The position numbers and the translations under genes are program-made. Source: Bombiscardovia coagulans (GTDB lineage Bacteria > Actinomycetota > Actinomycetes > Actinomycetales > Bifidobacteriaceae). Taken from it: a stretch of 64,000 nt of DNA. Under the pieces are notes generated by a model. That model ran no database searches. It worked only from the letters and a program-made list of their open reading frames with translations, and had not been told where the DNA came from. The stretch is taken from the NCBI RefSeq assembly GCF_002259585.1, contig NZ_MWWS01000004.1, positions 310,001-374,000 on the forward strand, given 5' to 3'. Shown piece by piece: positions 21,749 through 32,311 of the stretch (its first letter is position 1; every line of letters begins with the position of its first letter).

Positions 21749-22681
21749 TTATTCGCCTTCATTGTTTATTTCCTCTATGAGTTCTACTGCTGATATTTCC
21801 TCACGCGGAGCTTGATGCACTACATCGATACGTAAATCGTCAAAAGCCGGCTTTGACTGTTCCCACAGACGACCAATTTCCGGCGGTTCGATCTCTGAAT
21901 GCTCACCGCACCCATGGTCCAGAGCAACTACTCGTCCATCATCAGGACTCCACCTGTTGGCACAGACGCCAAACATAGTACCCAAGGACCCTTGAATTGC
22001 CACCATAAAGCCACAAGTCTCACAAGTATTTCCTGCCGCCGTTCTCGTAGACAATGATTTTGGACCGTGCTGCCCCTCGTACCAGCGCTTGGCAGTTGCA
22101 TCTCGTCCCTGTGCAGTTAACACATGCCGACGGCTCAAAGCGAACTCCTGAACCACACTATCCACATCTTCAGCAGCAGTATGAATCCATGAATCTGAAC
22201 TAGATTGCTTCGAGCTCGCTTCTGGTTGAATGCGCTTGAACACTGCCCCATCTTGCTGTTCCAACAAAGGAGGCTGCTCAGTCGAATGTTCGCTCTTACC
22301 AACTTGCGCTTCTTCAGCAGAAGACCAACCATCTTCTAGTCGAGGGTCATCTGGCTCTGTACCCATGGCATCTGTAACCGAAAGGTCAGAAGGCAGCAAA
22401 CGATCCTTCCACGGAATCCACGGAGGCGGAAGAAGTGCATCTGGTCCAGGGATCAATGAAGATTCATCTACAGTCCACTGATCCGAATCTTTATCATGAT
22501 AGAGGGTAACTGACCAAAGCCAACCCTCATAGCCCTTGATTTTTGAAGCAAATTGGAATTCACTTACACCATCTTCAAGCTGGTGTTGGCGCAGGAATTC
22601 GCCTACTTCTTCGGGTTCCGACGCAACGGACAGCGCTACTTGTCTTGCCGCATCCTCTGGTTCATGCCTATTTTGGGGCAT
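21749..22681 (-). CDS. DUF3027 family protein
   Basis: 310 residues, cytoplasmic. The N-terminal half has the DUF3027 pattern FASKIKGYEGWLWSVTLYHD and PPPWIPWKDRLLPSDLSV. The C-terminal half has a region around residues 220-275 with CETCGFMVAIQGSLGTMFG, then CANRWSPDDGRVVALDHGCG, a probable metal-binding cysteine set. Function is unknown; the family is found across actinobacteria next to a cold-shock gene, as here (104 bp from the csp gene). AAGGTGAGG just before the ATG gives the start. Ends 52 bp upstream of nothing else on its strand before clpC. Confidence 0.85.
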   Translation of the reverse strand: MPQNRHEPEDAARQVALSVASEPEEVGEFLRQHQLEDGVSEFQFASKIKGYEGWLWSVTLYHDKDSDQWTVDESSLIPGPDALLPPPWIPWKDRLLPSDLSVTDAMGTEPDDPRLEDGWSSAEEAQVGKSEHSTEQPPLLEQQDGAVFKRIQPEASSKQSSSDSWIHTAAEDVDSVVQEFALSRRHVLTAQGRDATAKRWYEGQHGPKSLSTRTAAGNTCETCGFMVAIQGSLGTMFGVCANRWSPDDGRVVALDHGCGEHSEIEPPEIGRLWEQSKPAFDDLRIDVVHQAPREEISAVELIEEINNEGE

Positions 22682-22785
22682 TACCTCACCTTACATCTCC
22701 ACCTGAGCATCCGCTCCAGGCACTCGTAGTTGTGTACACACGGGGAGCATTTCCTCGCAATAGCTCATTGACTGCCAATGAACCG

Positions 22786-23175
22786 TCAACTCTCAACATC
22801 GAAATCATCAGCAACCGCTCTTAAAAGGGCAGCGAGTTTGCGAGATTCCGCTTCTGAGGGGTAATGGTGACGGCGCAACTTCCCACCGGCTGAATCTAAT
22901 AGCTTTATCAAGTCCTCAACAATAGCTGCCATATCATCTGGTTCAGGACGTGTGGCCCTAATGATTGATGCAGTAGGACCAACTAGTTGCACATCTAGCG
23001 CTTGAGGACCCTTCCTCCCGGTAACCATTGAAAACTCAACCTTGCTCCCCTTACGTACTGTTGTCACAGAAGCAGGTAAAGCAGAAGCAGGTAGGAAGAC
23101 ATCCTCGCCGTCGTCACTAGTAATGAAACCGAAACCGCGCTTGGCATCAAACCAGCGTACTTTTCCACTAGGCAT
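22786..23175 (-). CDS. Cold-shock domain protein with C-terminal extension
   Basis: 129 residues. Residues 1-65 form a cold-shock domain with the RNA-binding motifs KVRWFDAKRGFGFITSDDG and DVFLPASAL; the second motif is VFLPAS instead of the usual VFVHxS, so it is a divergent form. The remaining 60 residues are a helical tail (AAIVEDLIKLLDSAGGKL) not found in short CspA proteins. It precedes the DUF3027 gene on the same strand, as in mycobacteria. Strong GAGGGAGAG ribosome site. Probable nucleic-acid chaperone. Confidence 0.9.
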   Translation of the reverse strand: MPSGKVRWFDAKRGFGFITSDDGEDVFLPASALPASVTTVRKGSKVEFSMVTGRKGPQALDVQLVGPTASIIRATRPEPDDMAAIVEDLIKLLDSAGGKLRRHHYPSEAESRKLAALLRAVADDFDVES

Positions 23176-23622
23176 GATTGGCTCTCCCTCATCTGTACAG
23201 ATAAAACTCAGGCAGGTTATCTACGATCTGCCTGTTCTATAATCTACAGTCTAACTCAAACCAGTACCCTGACAGACGAAGACTGTGTATATTCCTTAAC
23301 AAACCCTGTCCAGCTCCCTGACTGAGAACATACCCGGTCACTATTCAGCAGCACGAAATCGTACTTGATAAGACTCCTTAACCTTCAACAACTTACCTGT
23401 TTATGAGTAAGCACAAGGAAACAATAATAATTCGCTAATAGTACTGCCTTCTGATACTATGTGATGCGTGTGAAAGAGTTGATATTTCGCGCAACTGTAT
23501 TCCTCAGTTAGTGGCTAGCAACAGGTTGCTTAGGCGCAGATGCCCAACAATCGCTAGTTGTGTAACAAAGACGAATTTCACCAAAGAAGATGCAGATAAT
23601 CAACAGCAGAGAGGAAACTACA
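23176..23622. other. Divergent intergenic region with a small palindrome
   Basis: 447 bp between the cold-shock gene (minus) and the GH13 gene (plus), holding promoters for both. An inverted repeat AGCAAC-AG-GTTGCT at 23517-23530, about 95 bp before the GH13 start, could be an operator for a sugar-responsive regulator, but no regulator gene is adjacent. Nothing else convincing. Confidence 0.4.
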
Positions 23623-25248
23623 ATGGCATCAGTAGGTTCACATCCATCGTGGTTGGAACAAGCAGTTTTTTATGAAATCTATCCTCAGAGTTTTTACGAC
23701 AGCAATAATGATGGTATTGGAGATATTCCAGGTATTACTGCCAAATTAGACTACATACACGATCTTGGATGTAATGCCTTGTGGATCAATCCCTGCTTTG
23801 CCTCTCCTTTCAAAGATGCTGGGTACGACATCAGTGACTACTGCCAAGTTGCCCCACGGTACGGCAGCAATGACGACCTAGTAGAACTCTTCACCCAAGC
23901 ACATGATCGGAACATGCATGTCTTGCTTGACCTTGTCCCCGGACACACTTCCGAGGAGCACCCTTGGTTTCAATCCAGCCAACAGGCTGAGGACAATAAT
24001 TTCTCAGACCGCTACATCTGGACTAACAACGCATTCGATGGCTATTCGATGCCTTTTATCGGTGGAGAATCACAGCGCGATGCTGCTTATATCCTTAATT
24101 TTTTCAAGTGCCAACCTGCTTTAAATTATGGCTTTGCTACCACAGACCGCTCTTGGCAGATGAGTCCTGATTCAGCAGCTGCTCAAGCCACCAGACAAGC
24201 CATGGTAGACGTCATGAAATTCTGGTTATCCCGAGGCTGTGATGGTTTTCGAGTCGATATGGCTTACTCCTTAGTCAAAAATGACAGCGACGATAAAAAA
24301 GAAACTATCCATGCCTGGCAAGAAATGCTCAGCACTATTAAAAGTGAGTATCCTGAGTCAGCTTTCGTTTCAGAGTGGGGCGTTCCCAACCAGTCTCTAC
24401 AAGCTGGATTTGACATGGACTTTTATTTAGACTGGCATTCTGAAGACACGGGGAACGGTTACAACCTCCTAGCCCGTAATACCAGCAACCCAATAAGTAG
24501 AGCAGACGATACATCCTATCTCAATGCAGACAGCAACCAAAGTGCTCGCAGTTTTCTTGATGACTATATACCACAGTATGAACGCAGTAAAGATCTAGGC
24601 CATTTCTGCTTTATTACCTGTAACCACGACACACCCAGATGGTCACCGAGGTTAACCGAGCGCGAGCGCAAATTAGCATTTGCACTAATCAGTACCATGC
24701 CAGGAGTTCCTTTCATCTACTATGGCGACGAAATAGGCATGCGCTATCAGACGCTCCCCAGCAAGGAAGGTGGCTACTACCGCACTGGCAGTCGCACACC
24801 CATGCAGTGGGACCGCTCAGACAACTTAGGGTTTTCTCAAGCAGCCAGCGACGATCTCTACCTACCAGTAGATTCAAGCTCCGACGCACCAACGGTAGCT
24901 GATCAAGAGAAGCAAAGTGACTCTATGCTCTCCTGGGTCAAGCAAGTCATAACTGTTCGCAACGAACATCCTGCCCTCCAGGCAAGTTCTAAGTTCACCC
25001 TATTAGCAGCACCCAGCACAGGGCGGTCCCTTGCATACTTGCGTTCGTCACATGACCAATCACAACGGTTACTGGTGGCCATTAACCCTGGCAAGCAGAC
25101 AGAACGCTTGCGCCTGGACCAACCTCTCCCTCTCTTAGAAAACAAAGCTCCTGAAGTCCTCCTAGGAGAGGTGGATATTAAAACCGAGCATATTGAACTC
25201 GGTCCCCAAAGCGCAGCTATCCTAGAACTAGCCGGTATAACCGACTGA
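23623..25248 (+). CDS. GH13 alpha-glucosidase / alpha-amylase family enzyme
   Basis: 541 residues, no signal peptide, so intracellular. A TIM-barrel glycosidase with the GH13 regions in order: VLLDLVPGHTS (region I), GFRVDMAYS with nucleophile Asp212, FVSEWG with acid/base Glu251, and CNHDTPR with Asp336. YEIYPQSFYDSNNDGIGDI near the N-terminus is typical of oligosaccharide-cleaving members (oligo-1,6-glucosidase, alpha-glucosidase, trehalose-type enzymes). The exact substrate is not readable. The ATG at 23623 has GAGAGGAAA before it; an in-frame ATG at 23590 has no ribosome site. A beta-sandwich domain closes the protein. It stands alone, convergent with the histidine kinase gene. Confidence 0.9.
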   Translation: MASVGSHPSWLEQAVFYEIYPQSFYDSNNDGIGDIPGITAKLDYIHDLGCNALWINPCFASPFKDAGYDISDYCQVAPRYGSNDDLVELFTQAHDRNMHVLLDLVPGHTSEEHPWFQSSQQAEDNNFSDRYIWTNNAFDGYSMPFIGGESQRDAAYILNFFKCQPALNYGFATTDRSWQMSPDSAAAQATRQAMVDVMKFWLSRGCDGFRVDMAYSLVKNDSDDKKETIHAWQEMLSTIKSEYPESAFVSEWGVPNQSLQAGFDMDFYLDWHSEDTGNGYNLLARNTSNPISRADDTSYLNADSNQSARSFLDDYIPQYERSKDLGHFCFITCNHDTPRWSPRLTERERKLAFALISTMPGVPFIYYGDEIGMRYQTLPSKEGGYYRTGSRTPMQWDRSDNLGFSQAASDDLYLPVDSSSDAPTVADQEKQSDSMLSWVKQVITVRNEHPALQASSKFTLLAAPSTGRSLAYLRSSHDQSQRLLVAINPGKQTERLRLDQPLPLLENKAPEVLLGEVDIKTEHIELGPQSAAILELAGITD

Positions 25249-25295
25249 GGTCTTCACGTCGTTATGCCACAAAGCTAGTTGCTAACGAACAGTAG

Positions 25296-27125
25296 TTAGT
25301 CTTCTGATACTCCAGACAGCCTGGACTGCGGTATCACCACCGTGAAGGTCAAGCCTCCTCCTGGAGTTTCACTAGCACAGATGAGTCCGTGGTGGCCCCT
25401 AACAATAGATTCCACGATAGCTAGGCCCAGACCCGTCCCGCCTTTTTCTCGAGCGCGAGACGGGTCTGCAGTATAAAAGCGTTCAAAAATATGATTTCGA
25501 GCCTCCAGGCTGGCCCCTGGACCATGGTCAACAAATTGCAAGATTACAAATGGTTGAGCTATAGGTCCAGTTTGATTCTTTTTCTTGAGCCCGCCCTCAC
25601 GTTTCATATGAGCAGTCATGAGGAATCGTTTTAGGGAAGACTCTACTGATGGTAAGGAGACCAGATCATCTGGTTCACAAGTGGACCACACAAGTCCAAG
25701 GCCTATCTGAACAGGCGTATCCGTGGGGGTATAGCGGTGAATATTACCGACTATATTCGTCACAACCTGCCGCAAGCGAGTTGGATCAGCCTCTATGTCG
25801 ATGCTGTCCCAATGCGCAGTATGGAAACCTAGGATAGGCAGCTCCTTGCTATCCCCATGGTTTTCCCAAGATATATTCAGAAATCCGCGGTCTATATTTC
25901 TGTCTGGATCCAATGCATGAAGGTCATCTACGGCATCGTTAACTATGGCTGTCAAGTTGACATCCAAGGTCGTGTCGATTCCTTGCCCCTCGTCTAACCG
26001 TGCCAAGGACAGCAAATCCTGAACCAAATCCGTCATTCTAGCACTAGAGGCTTCAATATGAGCAATTGATTCATCAGCACGTTCCAGCGCACCCGGGTAA
26101 TTACGCTGCATGCGGTAGAGTTCCGCATACCCATGAATAGCTGCCAATGGAGTCCTGAGCTCATGGCTGGCATCGGAAACAAACTGTTTCATCTTTCGTG
26201 TTGTTTCCTCTTGCTCGCGGAAACTACGCTCAATTCGCGTCAACATGGAATTTAAGGAAACAGCTAGCGAACCAACTTCCGTGTTAACTGGAGCAGCAGG
26301 AATACGTTGAGACAAATCGCCAGCAGCGATCTTTGCAGCAGTCTTTTCGATGCGCTTCAGCGGAGCCAAAGTGTTCTGTATAAGAAGGGCTGCAATAACA
26401 CCACCTAGCAAAACAACAAGAATACCCACCATCCAGCAGTACTGCGTGAGGGCATGGATTGTATCTAATTGATCACTCAACGATAGACCCATAAAAAGCA
26501 CACCAGAAGTGGTTTTGGCGCCTATAGGGCTTTCCAAACTCCATTGCATTGCGACCACCCGCCAGGGAGCTTGTGCTCTGTTTAAACTCTCCCTATCCGG
26601 ATGAGTTCCTACAGCTACGACGACCTTGGAAGATGTAGTGAATGGTTTACCCATAACAATATGGTCCATTTCATTACCCTCTGGCAATGTAGGAACTGAA
26701 AGAGCACCGTTGGCCGTTAAAGGATTTATGTTTTGGCTGATGACATTCATATCTGAATCACGGATTTGCAGGAAATAATCAGTCGGTCCCAGTCCGTTCT
26801 TATTCAGATCTTCCTGACTCAACAGAGTAGCGTTGCGAATACCCAAGTTAGCTTGACGAATCAGCTGAGTATCGGTTTTCTGCTGCAAATAGGTTCCAGC
26901 CATTTGTCGAATGGCAAGTGAAATACCTAAAGTATCAATTATGAGGAGCACTAGCATACAAACAATGAGCTTGGTTGTTAGTGGGATGGCGTCGAAGATT
27001 TTAAAACGCCGACCTGCCGCTGTTTCTTCTTGTGCTCCAGAAGCCCCCTCCCCTTCCTTTAATGAGCTAGGTGGATTAGGAAAAGGAGCTTGTTGTGCAT
27101 GAACATCTTGGTCACGGTCAGTCAT
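25296..27125 (-). CDS. Sensor histidine kinase
   Basis: 609 residues. Cytoplasmic Ser/Pro-rich N-terminus, membrane segment near 50-72, extracytoplasmic sensor domain of about 145 residues, second membrane segment near 225-247, HAMP domain (about 250-300, LAPLKRIEKTAAKIAAGDL), HisKA with SDASHELRTPLAA (phospho-acceptor His321), and an ATP-binding domain with VTNIVGNIHRYTP (N box), VDHGPG (G1), FERFYTADPSRAR (F box) and GGTGLGLAIV (G2). Two inserts of basic and polar sequence lie in the ATPase domain (about 490-520). Its start codon overlaps the stop codon of the response regulator gene (TAATG), so the two are translationally coupled. The stimulus is unknown. Confidence 0.95.
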   Translation of the reverse strand: MTDRDQDVHAQQAPFPNPPSSLKEGEGASGAQEETAAGRRFKIFDAIPLTTKLIVCMLVLLIIDTLGISLAIRQMAGTYLQQKTDTQLIRQANLGIRNATLLSQEDLNKNGLGPTDYFLQIRDSDMNVISQNINPLTANGALSVPTLPEGNEMDHIVMGKPFTTSSKVVVAVGTHPDRESLNRAQAPWRVVAMQWSLESPIGAKTTSGVLFMGLSLSDQLDTIHALTQYCWMVGILVVLLGGVIAALLIQNTLAPLKRIEKTAAKIAAGDLSQRIPAAPVNTEVGSLAVSLNSMLTRIERSFREQEETTRKMKQFVSDASHELRTPLAAIHGYAELYRMQRNYPGALERADESIAHIEASSARMTDLVQDLLSLARLDEGQGIDTTLDVNLTAIVNDAVDDLHALDPDRNIDRGFLNISWENHGDSKELPILGFHTAHWDSIDIEADPTRLRQVVTNIVGNIHRYTPTDTPVQIGLGLVWSTCEPDDLVSLPSVESSLKRFLMTAHMKREGGLKKKNQTGPIAQPFVILQFVDHGPGASLEARNHIFERFYTADPSRAREKGGTGLGLAIVESIVRGHHGLICASETPGGGLTFTVVIPQSRLSGVSED

Positions 27126-27874
27126 TATTCGCCTGCTGCATACTTAGGACCGCGAATCATGTAGCCGATGCCACGCTTAGTCTGTATCAGTGGTTCAACC
27201 TTGCGGGCCTTGCCATGCTCATCTTCGATGGTAACGCCGTCTACCTTCTTTCTCAAGTACGAGATATAGGACTCAACTATGGCAGCATCTCCACCCCAAT
27301 CATACTGCCAAACATGATCAAGAATCTGAGCTTTCGAAAGGACTCGTCCTTCATTATCCATCAGATACCGCAACAGTTTATATTCTGTAGGACTTAAATC
27401 GATTGGCTGTCCAGCTCGAGTAACATCGTGTGAATCCTCGTTAATTTCTAAATCACCAACACTAATAACAGGATCATCCGCGCTCTGTTCTCGAGTCCTC
27501 CGGAGAATAGCACGAATTCTGGCCACAACCTCCTCTAAGCTGAATGGCTTAGTGACATAATCATCGCCCCCCACAGTTAACCCCATTATCTTATCCTGTG
27601 TGTCATCACGGGCCGTTAAAAAGAGAACAGGGGCGCTGATACCCTCTTGACGGATTCTACTAGTTACAGTAAAACCGTCGATATCTGGCAACATGACATC
27701 CAGCACGATAAGGTCCGGCTGCGTCTGCTGAATTACGGTAATCGCCTCAGATCCAGATGCTGCTGTAGCTACTTCAAATCCAGCGAAATGTAAGGAAGCG
27801 ACTAACAAATCACGGATGGAAGGCTCATCGTCTACGACTACAATAGATGCTTCAATCTGCTTACTCATACTCAC
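27125..27874 (-). CDS. OmpR/PhoB-family response regulator
   Basis: 249 residues. Receiver domain (about 10-125) with the acidic pair DDE, phospho-acceptor Asp59 in LIVLDVMLPD, the T of LFLTA and the K of VTKPF; then a winged-helix DNA-binding domain (about 140-240) with LSPTEYKLLRYLMDNEGRVL and VESYISYLRKKVD. Partner of the kinase gene that follows. The first codon may be GTG at 27874, which has AGGCGG eight bases before it; an ATG two codons on is the alternative. Resembles the TcrX/MprA type, but the regulon is not readable. Confidence 0.95.
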   Translation of the reverse strand: MSMSKQIEASIVVVDDEPSIRDLLVASLHFAGFEVATAASGSEAITVIQQTQPDLIVLDVMLPDIDGFTVTSRIRQEGISAPVLFLTARDDTQDKIMGLTVGGDDYVTKPFSLEEVVARIRAILRRTREQSADDPVISVGDLEINEDSHDVTRAGQPIDLSPTEYKLLRYLMDNEGRVLSKAQILDHVWQYDWGGDAAIVESYISYLRKKVDGVTIEDEHGKARKVEPLIQTKRGIGYMIRGPKYAAGE

Positions 27875-27885
27875 TAGATTGCCGC

Positions 27886-28605
27886 CTATGCCTTAACGTT
27901 ACCTGAATGCTTACTGAAACCATGTTGAGGATGACGCCTCTTATGCTTGAGCAAGTACCAAACTAGACCAATCACAACAAGGAGAACGACAGCAGCTGCA
28001 ATGACAGCACAATAGATCACCACGCGCTGGTCTTTGTTATGTTTCTGTTCTTTCACCTGTCGCATAAGTGCTTGGGCCGATTCAACCCAATCGGGAGTAT
28101 TTGAATCCGCGATAGGAGCAAGTGCGGCTTGAGATAAATCATCAACCGTTGACTGCTTTCTGAGCCAGTTTTCTGAATTTGCGGATACCGCAACGACTAA
28201 ATTACCATCCTTGGTTGCTACTGCTAACAGAACAGTATTGGGCTTTGGACGAGAAGATTCCAGAACGTTGCTGGCCCACTTATCTGGATTACCAGATTGG
28301 TCGAAGCTCGTCACATAAAGTAAACGCACATGCACGCCCGTGGCGTGCTCAGTATCTTGGATGGCGTCGGTAACTGCACCCACGTGAGAACCCAACAGAT
28401 TCTGAGGATCTGTAATGTTAGCCGTGAGTGTCCCCTGTGACCCCTGCGCGCCTGCCTTCGGTGGTTGAGCAGCTGCTACATGAGGGACTATACAACAGCA
28501 CATAATCACTAGCATCAAGCTAACAGCAGTTATGCCTGACCAACAATGTTGTAATACCTTACGCACAAGAACAGTCCCATCACGATAGATCCACCACAAA
28601 CCCAT
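27886..28605 (-). CDS. TPM-domain membrane protein
   Basis: About 239 residues. N-terminal signal-like hydrophobic segment ending VPHVAAA, then a TPM (TLP18.3/Psb32/MOLO-1) domain with NLLGSHVGAVTDAIQDTEHA, VRLLYVTSF and VLLAVATKDGNLVVAVSA, a single C-terminal membrane span (IAAAVVLLVVIGLVWYLL) and a basic cytoplasmic tail. TPM domains face the outside and act in membrane-protein quality control or phosphate chemistry; here the role is unknown. The start is uncertain: candidates are 28638 (TTG), 28626 (ATG), 28605 (ATG) and a GTG at 28566 that would give a more usual signal peptide. It ends 11 bp before the response regulator start, so the three genes may share a transcript. Confidence 0.75.
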   Translation of the reverse strand: MGLWWIYRDGTVLVRKVLQHCWSGITAVSLMLVIMCCCIVPHVAAAQPPKAGAQGSQGTLTANITDPQNLLGSHVGAVTDAIQDTEHATGVHVRLLYVTSFDQSGNPDKWASNVLESSRPKPNTVLLAVATKDGNLVVAVSANSENWLRKQSTVDDLSQAALAPIADSNTPDWVESAQALMRQVKEQKHNKDQRVVIYCAVIAAAVVLLVVIGLVWYLLKHKRRHPQHGFSKHSGNVKA

Positions 28606-28735
28606 GCTGAGCTCATTTAACCACATACTATCTATCAATCCGCTTGCCAGTAACGCATGTCATATTGTCCATGGTAGTGGCAACTACAACAGACAGATGC
28701 CACTACACCATGAATGCTCAAGAAAGGATAAGTAC

Positions 28736-29029
28736 ATGGCACAGTATCAAGTTGATTCAGAACGCATCCAATCAGCCAGTAGTGCAGTTTCTCAATCTAT
28801 ATCATCGATTCGTCAATCAGTACAAGGCATGTTTGCTAATCTCAACAACCTCCAATCCGTTTGGACTGGCACTGCCTCGAACCAATTTAACGCTGTTGCT
28901 GACCAATGGCGTAATGCCCAGCAGCAGATGGAACAGGCGTTAGAAGGGATGCAAACAGCCCTATCTCAAGCATCAAATGTCTATTCCGATGCCGAAATGC
29001 AAGCAACAAGACTCTTTGCAAGTTCGTAA
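28736..29029 (+). CDS. WXG100 (EsxA-like) protein
   Basis: 97 residues, all helical in character. The central turn SVWTGTAS carries the W-x-G motif at about residue 41, with two amphipathic helices on either side (IQSASSAVSQSISSIRQSV; FNAVADQWRNAQQQM). This matches WXG100 proteins, which are secreted as dimers by type VII systems. No EccC or other export gene is in the window, so its partner must be elsewhere. AAAGGA eight bases before the ATG gives the start; the longer open frame from 28604 would run through the divergent promoter region. It is single-gene, followed by the groEL terminator in the other direction. Confidence 0.9.
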   Translation: MAQYQVDSERIQSASSAVSQSISSIRQSVQGMFANLNNLQSVWTGTASNQFNAVADQWRNAQQQMEQALEGMQTALSQASNVYSDAEMQATRLFASS

Positions 29030-29090
29030 TGCATACGTGCATGTCAGATCTACTCACTGAATTAAGTCTAGGCAGATCCTGAGATACAAG

Positions 29091-29140
29091 AAAAAACCGG
29101 GTACCTGCCTCGTGTGAGTCACATGAGGCAGGTACCCGGT
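29091..29140 (-). terminator. Rho-independent terminator of groEL
   Basis: Sixteen-base perfect stem ACCGGGTACCTGCCTC / GAGGCAGGTACCCGGT, with six T on the minus strand directly after it. Lies 44 bp beyond the groEL stop. The stem may also end the WXG100 transcript on the plus strand, but there is no T-run there. Confidence 0.9.
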
Positions 29141-29183
29141 CAATCGTACCTACTTAACTGTAGGAAAGGGCCTATCTATAAGA

Positions 29184-30890
<1,707 letters not shown>

Positions 30891-30898
30891 CTAACCTT

Positions 30899-30943
30899 GA
30901 GTGCTAATTATTGAGATTAGCACTCTACAGCGTCGAGTGCCAA
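30899..30943. promoter_or_regulatory. CIRCE operator, three half-sites, overlapping groEL promoter
   Basis: On the plus strand: GAGTGCTAA (30899-30907), nine bases, TTAGCACTC (30917-30925), nine bases, GAGTGCCAA (30935-30943). The last two form a normal CIRCE (TTAGCACTC-N9-GAGTGCTAA) with one mismatch; the first two form the same spacing in the opposite order. On the minus strand TTGGCA and TAATCT, 18 bp apart, would be the groEL -35 and -10 boxes, lying within the CIRCE, as expected for HrcA repression. Confidence 0.9.
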
Positions 30944-31020
30944 CATAGCGATAACAAATACGCTTCAGGCTTGAAACACAAGAAACGACCATCACCTTAA
31001 TCTCGATGGTCGTACATTCC

Positions 31021-31059
31021 AAACAGAACAAAGGCCTCTGACTACCAGTCAAAGGCCTT
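31021..31059 (-). terminator. Terminator after cspA-like gene
   Basis: Stem AAGGCCT-C-TGACT / AGTCA-A-AGGCCTT with a 3-base loop and one internal mismatch, followed on the minus strand by TTTGTTCTGTTT. About 28 bp beyond the csp stop codon. Confidence 0.75.
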
Positions 31060-31087
31060 GTAAGTGTAATAATAACTTACTACAAAA

Positions 31088-31294
31088 TCAGATCATGCGA
31101 GCAGAAGTTGCTTGCAGACCCTTCGAACTACGTTCTACTTCGTACTCAACCTTGTCACCCTCATGAAGAAGCTTGTGATTGTCAGCCGAGTCGATTGCAG
31201 AATAATGGACGAAAACTTCCTCGGTGCCGTCATCTGGGGTAATGAAACCATAGCCCTTTTGATCGCTGAAGAATTTCACAGTTCCTTGTGCCAT
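31088..31294 (-). CDS. Cold-shock protein, CspA type
   Basis: 68-residue single-domain cold-shock protein: [20 protein letters not shown] with RNP1 (KGYGFI) and RNP2 (VFVHYSAI), the full set of RNA-binding aromatics. Acts as an RNA chaperone. The open frame extends eight codons upstream, but the ATG at 31294 has GGAAG seven bases before it and gives the family's usual length. It is the more typical of the two cold-shock genes in the window. Confidence 0.97.
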   Translation of the reverse strand: MAQGTVKFFSDQKGYGFITPDDGTEEVFVHYSAIDSADNHKLLHEGDKVEYEVERSSKGLQATSARMI

Positions 31295-31441
31295 AACTAA
31301 CTTCCTTAATATCAAAACGCCGTGTCACGGTATGCACGAGACTGACCGTGCTTACCAAGTCGGCTCTTTTAGTGTAGCTGACACACTGGAAGAAACGCCG
31401 AAAAACACGAGGAGTGTATAAAACAGATAAAATTATCTGTT

Positions 31442-32068
31442 TTACTCCATAAGCACAGCAACTACTGAAGCTCCTGCGTTTGCACTTTGTTCTACGTTCG
31501 AAATGCCGAGAGTTTTGGCTACATCTTCTGCGGTAGCTTTGTCGCCTTCACTCTGATACCACACCACACTGGTCTGAGGCAACTGACCCGATGGGTTGGA
31601 TGCGGTGACATTAGTGTAACCAGCTGCCACCAGTTGCTGACGCTTGCCGGCAGCATGCCTAGAGATAGATGTGCCATTTATCACTTTGACCGCTGCTGCC
31701 TTGTTAGCAGCTGCAGTCGGAGGCGCTGATGGTGCAGGAGTATTGGGAGCCGAAGAAGGCTGAGCTGGAGCAGCAGGTTTTTCCTTGGGTGGATTCTGAG
31801 TCTTCTTAGGTTCGGATGTCGCTTGCTTACTGGCCTGCACATGGGTAGCAATGTTCTGACCATGCTGCCAGGGCAGTCTGCTACCAGATAAGACAGTCCA
31901 CGCACCGATACCGCATAAAACCGCCAACACTATTACGACTATGAAAGGAACCATCCTAACAGCGATGGGACGTGGTCCACGATGAACGCCAACTGGACCT
32001 TCTGGCGGATCATCAAACTCATCCGGTGTGTACGGCTGGTAGCCATTCTCATTACGATTGCTTGCCAT
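31442..32068 (-). CDS. LytR C-terminal-domain membrane protein
   Basis: 208 residues. Acidic cytoplasmic N-terminus of about 40 residues, a single membrane span (MVPFIVVIVLAVLCGIGAW), a Pro/Ala/Lys-rich extracytoplasmic linker (about 75-125), and a C-terminal LytR_C domain (VKVINGTSISRHAAGKRQQL ... VVWYQSEGDKATAEDVA). LytR_C domains occur at the ends of LCP cell-wall ligases and in stand-alone actinobacterial proteins of unknown role. AGGAAGGG before the ATG at 32068 decides the start. Divergent from ung. Confidence 0.85.
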   Translation of the reverse strand: MASNRNENGYQPYTPDEFDDPPEGPVGVHRGPRPIAVRMVPFIVVIVLAVLCGIGAWTVLSGSRLPWQHGQNIATHVQASKQATSEPKKTQNPPKEKPAAPAQPSSAPNTPAPSAPPTAAANKAAAVKVINGTSISRHAAGKRQQLVAAGYTNVTASNPSGQLPQTSVVWYQSEGDKATAEDVAKTLGISNVEQSANAGASVVAVLME

Positions 32069-32311
32069 AGAACACCCTTCCTCTGCCTGATTCATACACC
32101 TTGAGGCACCCGAACTCTACATATTGGTAACGTTCATTCTAACTGCTAGTCAGGTCATGGGAAAACTCCCTGCTCAGAAAAGAAGCTCTCCCGTGCTTTT
32201 GATGGGCGTGTGACAGCATTATAGTTACCTTGTATGAAGCAATTTGAACAACCACAGAACACTCAGGTAGTAGAACAGGTAGTGGACCGTGCCCACACGG
32301 TGGAATCTCAT

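Noticed and set aside
32234-32311. Upstream start of ung giving 26 more residues
   Set aside because: No ribosome site; the conserved mycobacterial-like N-terminus begins at 32312.
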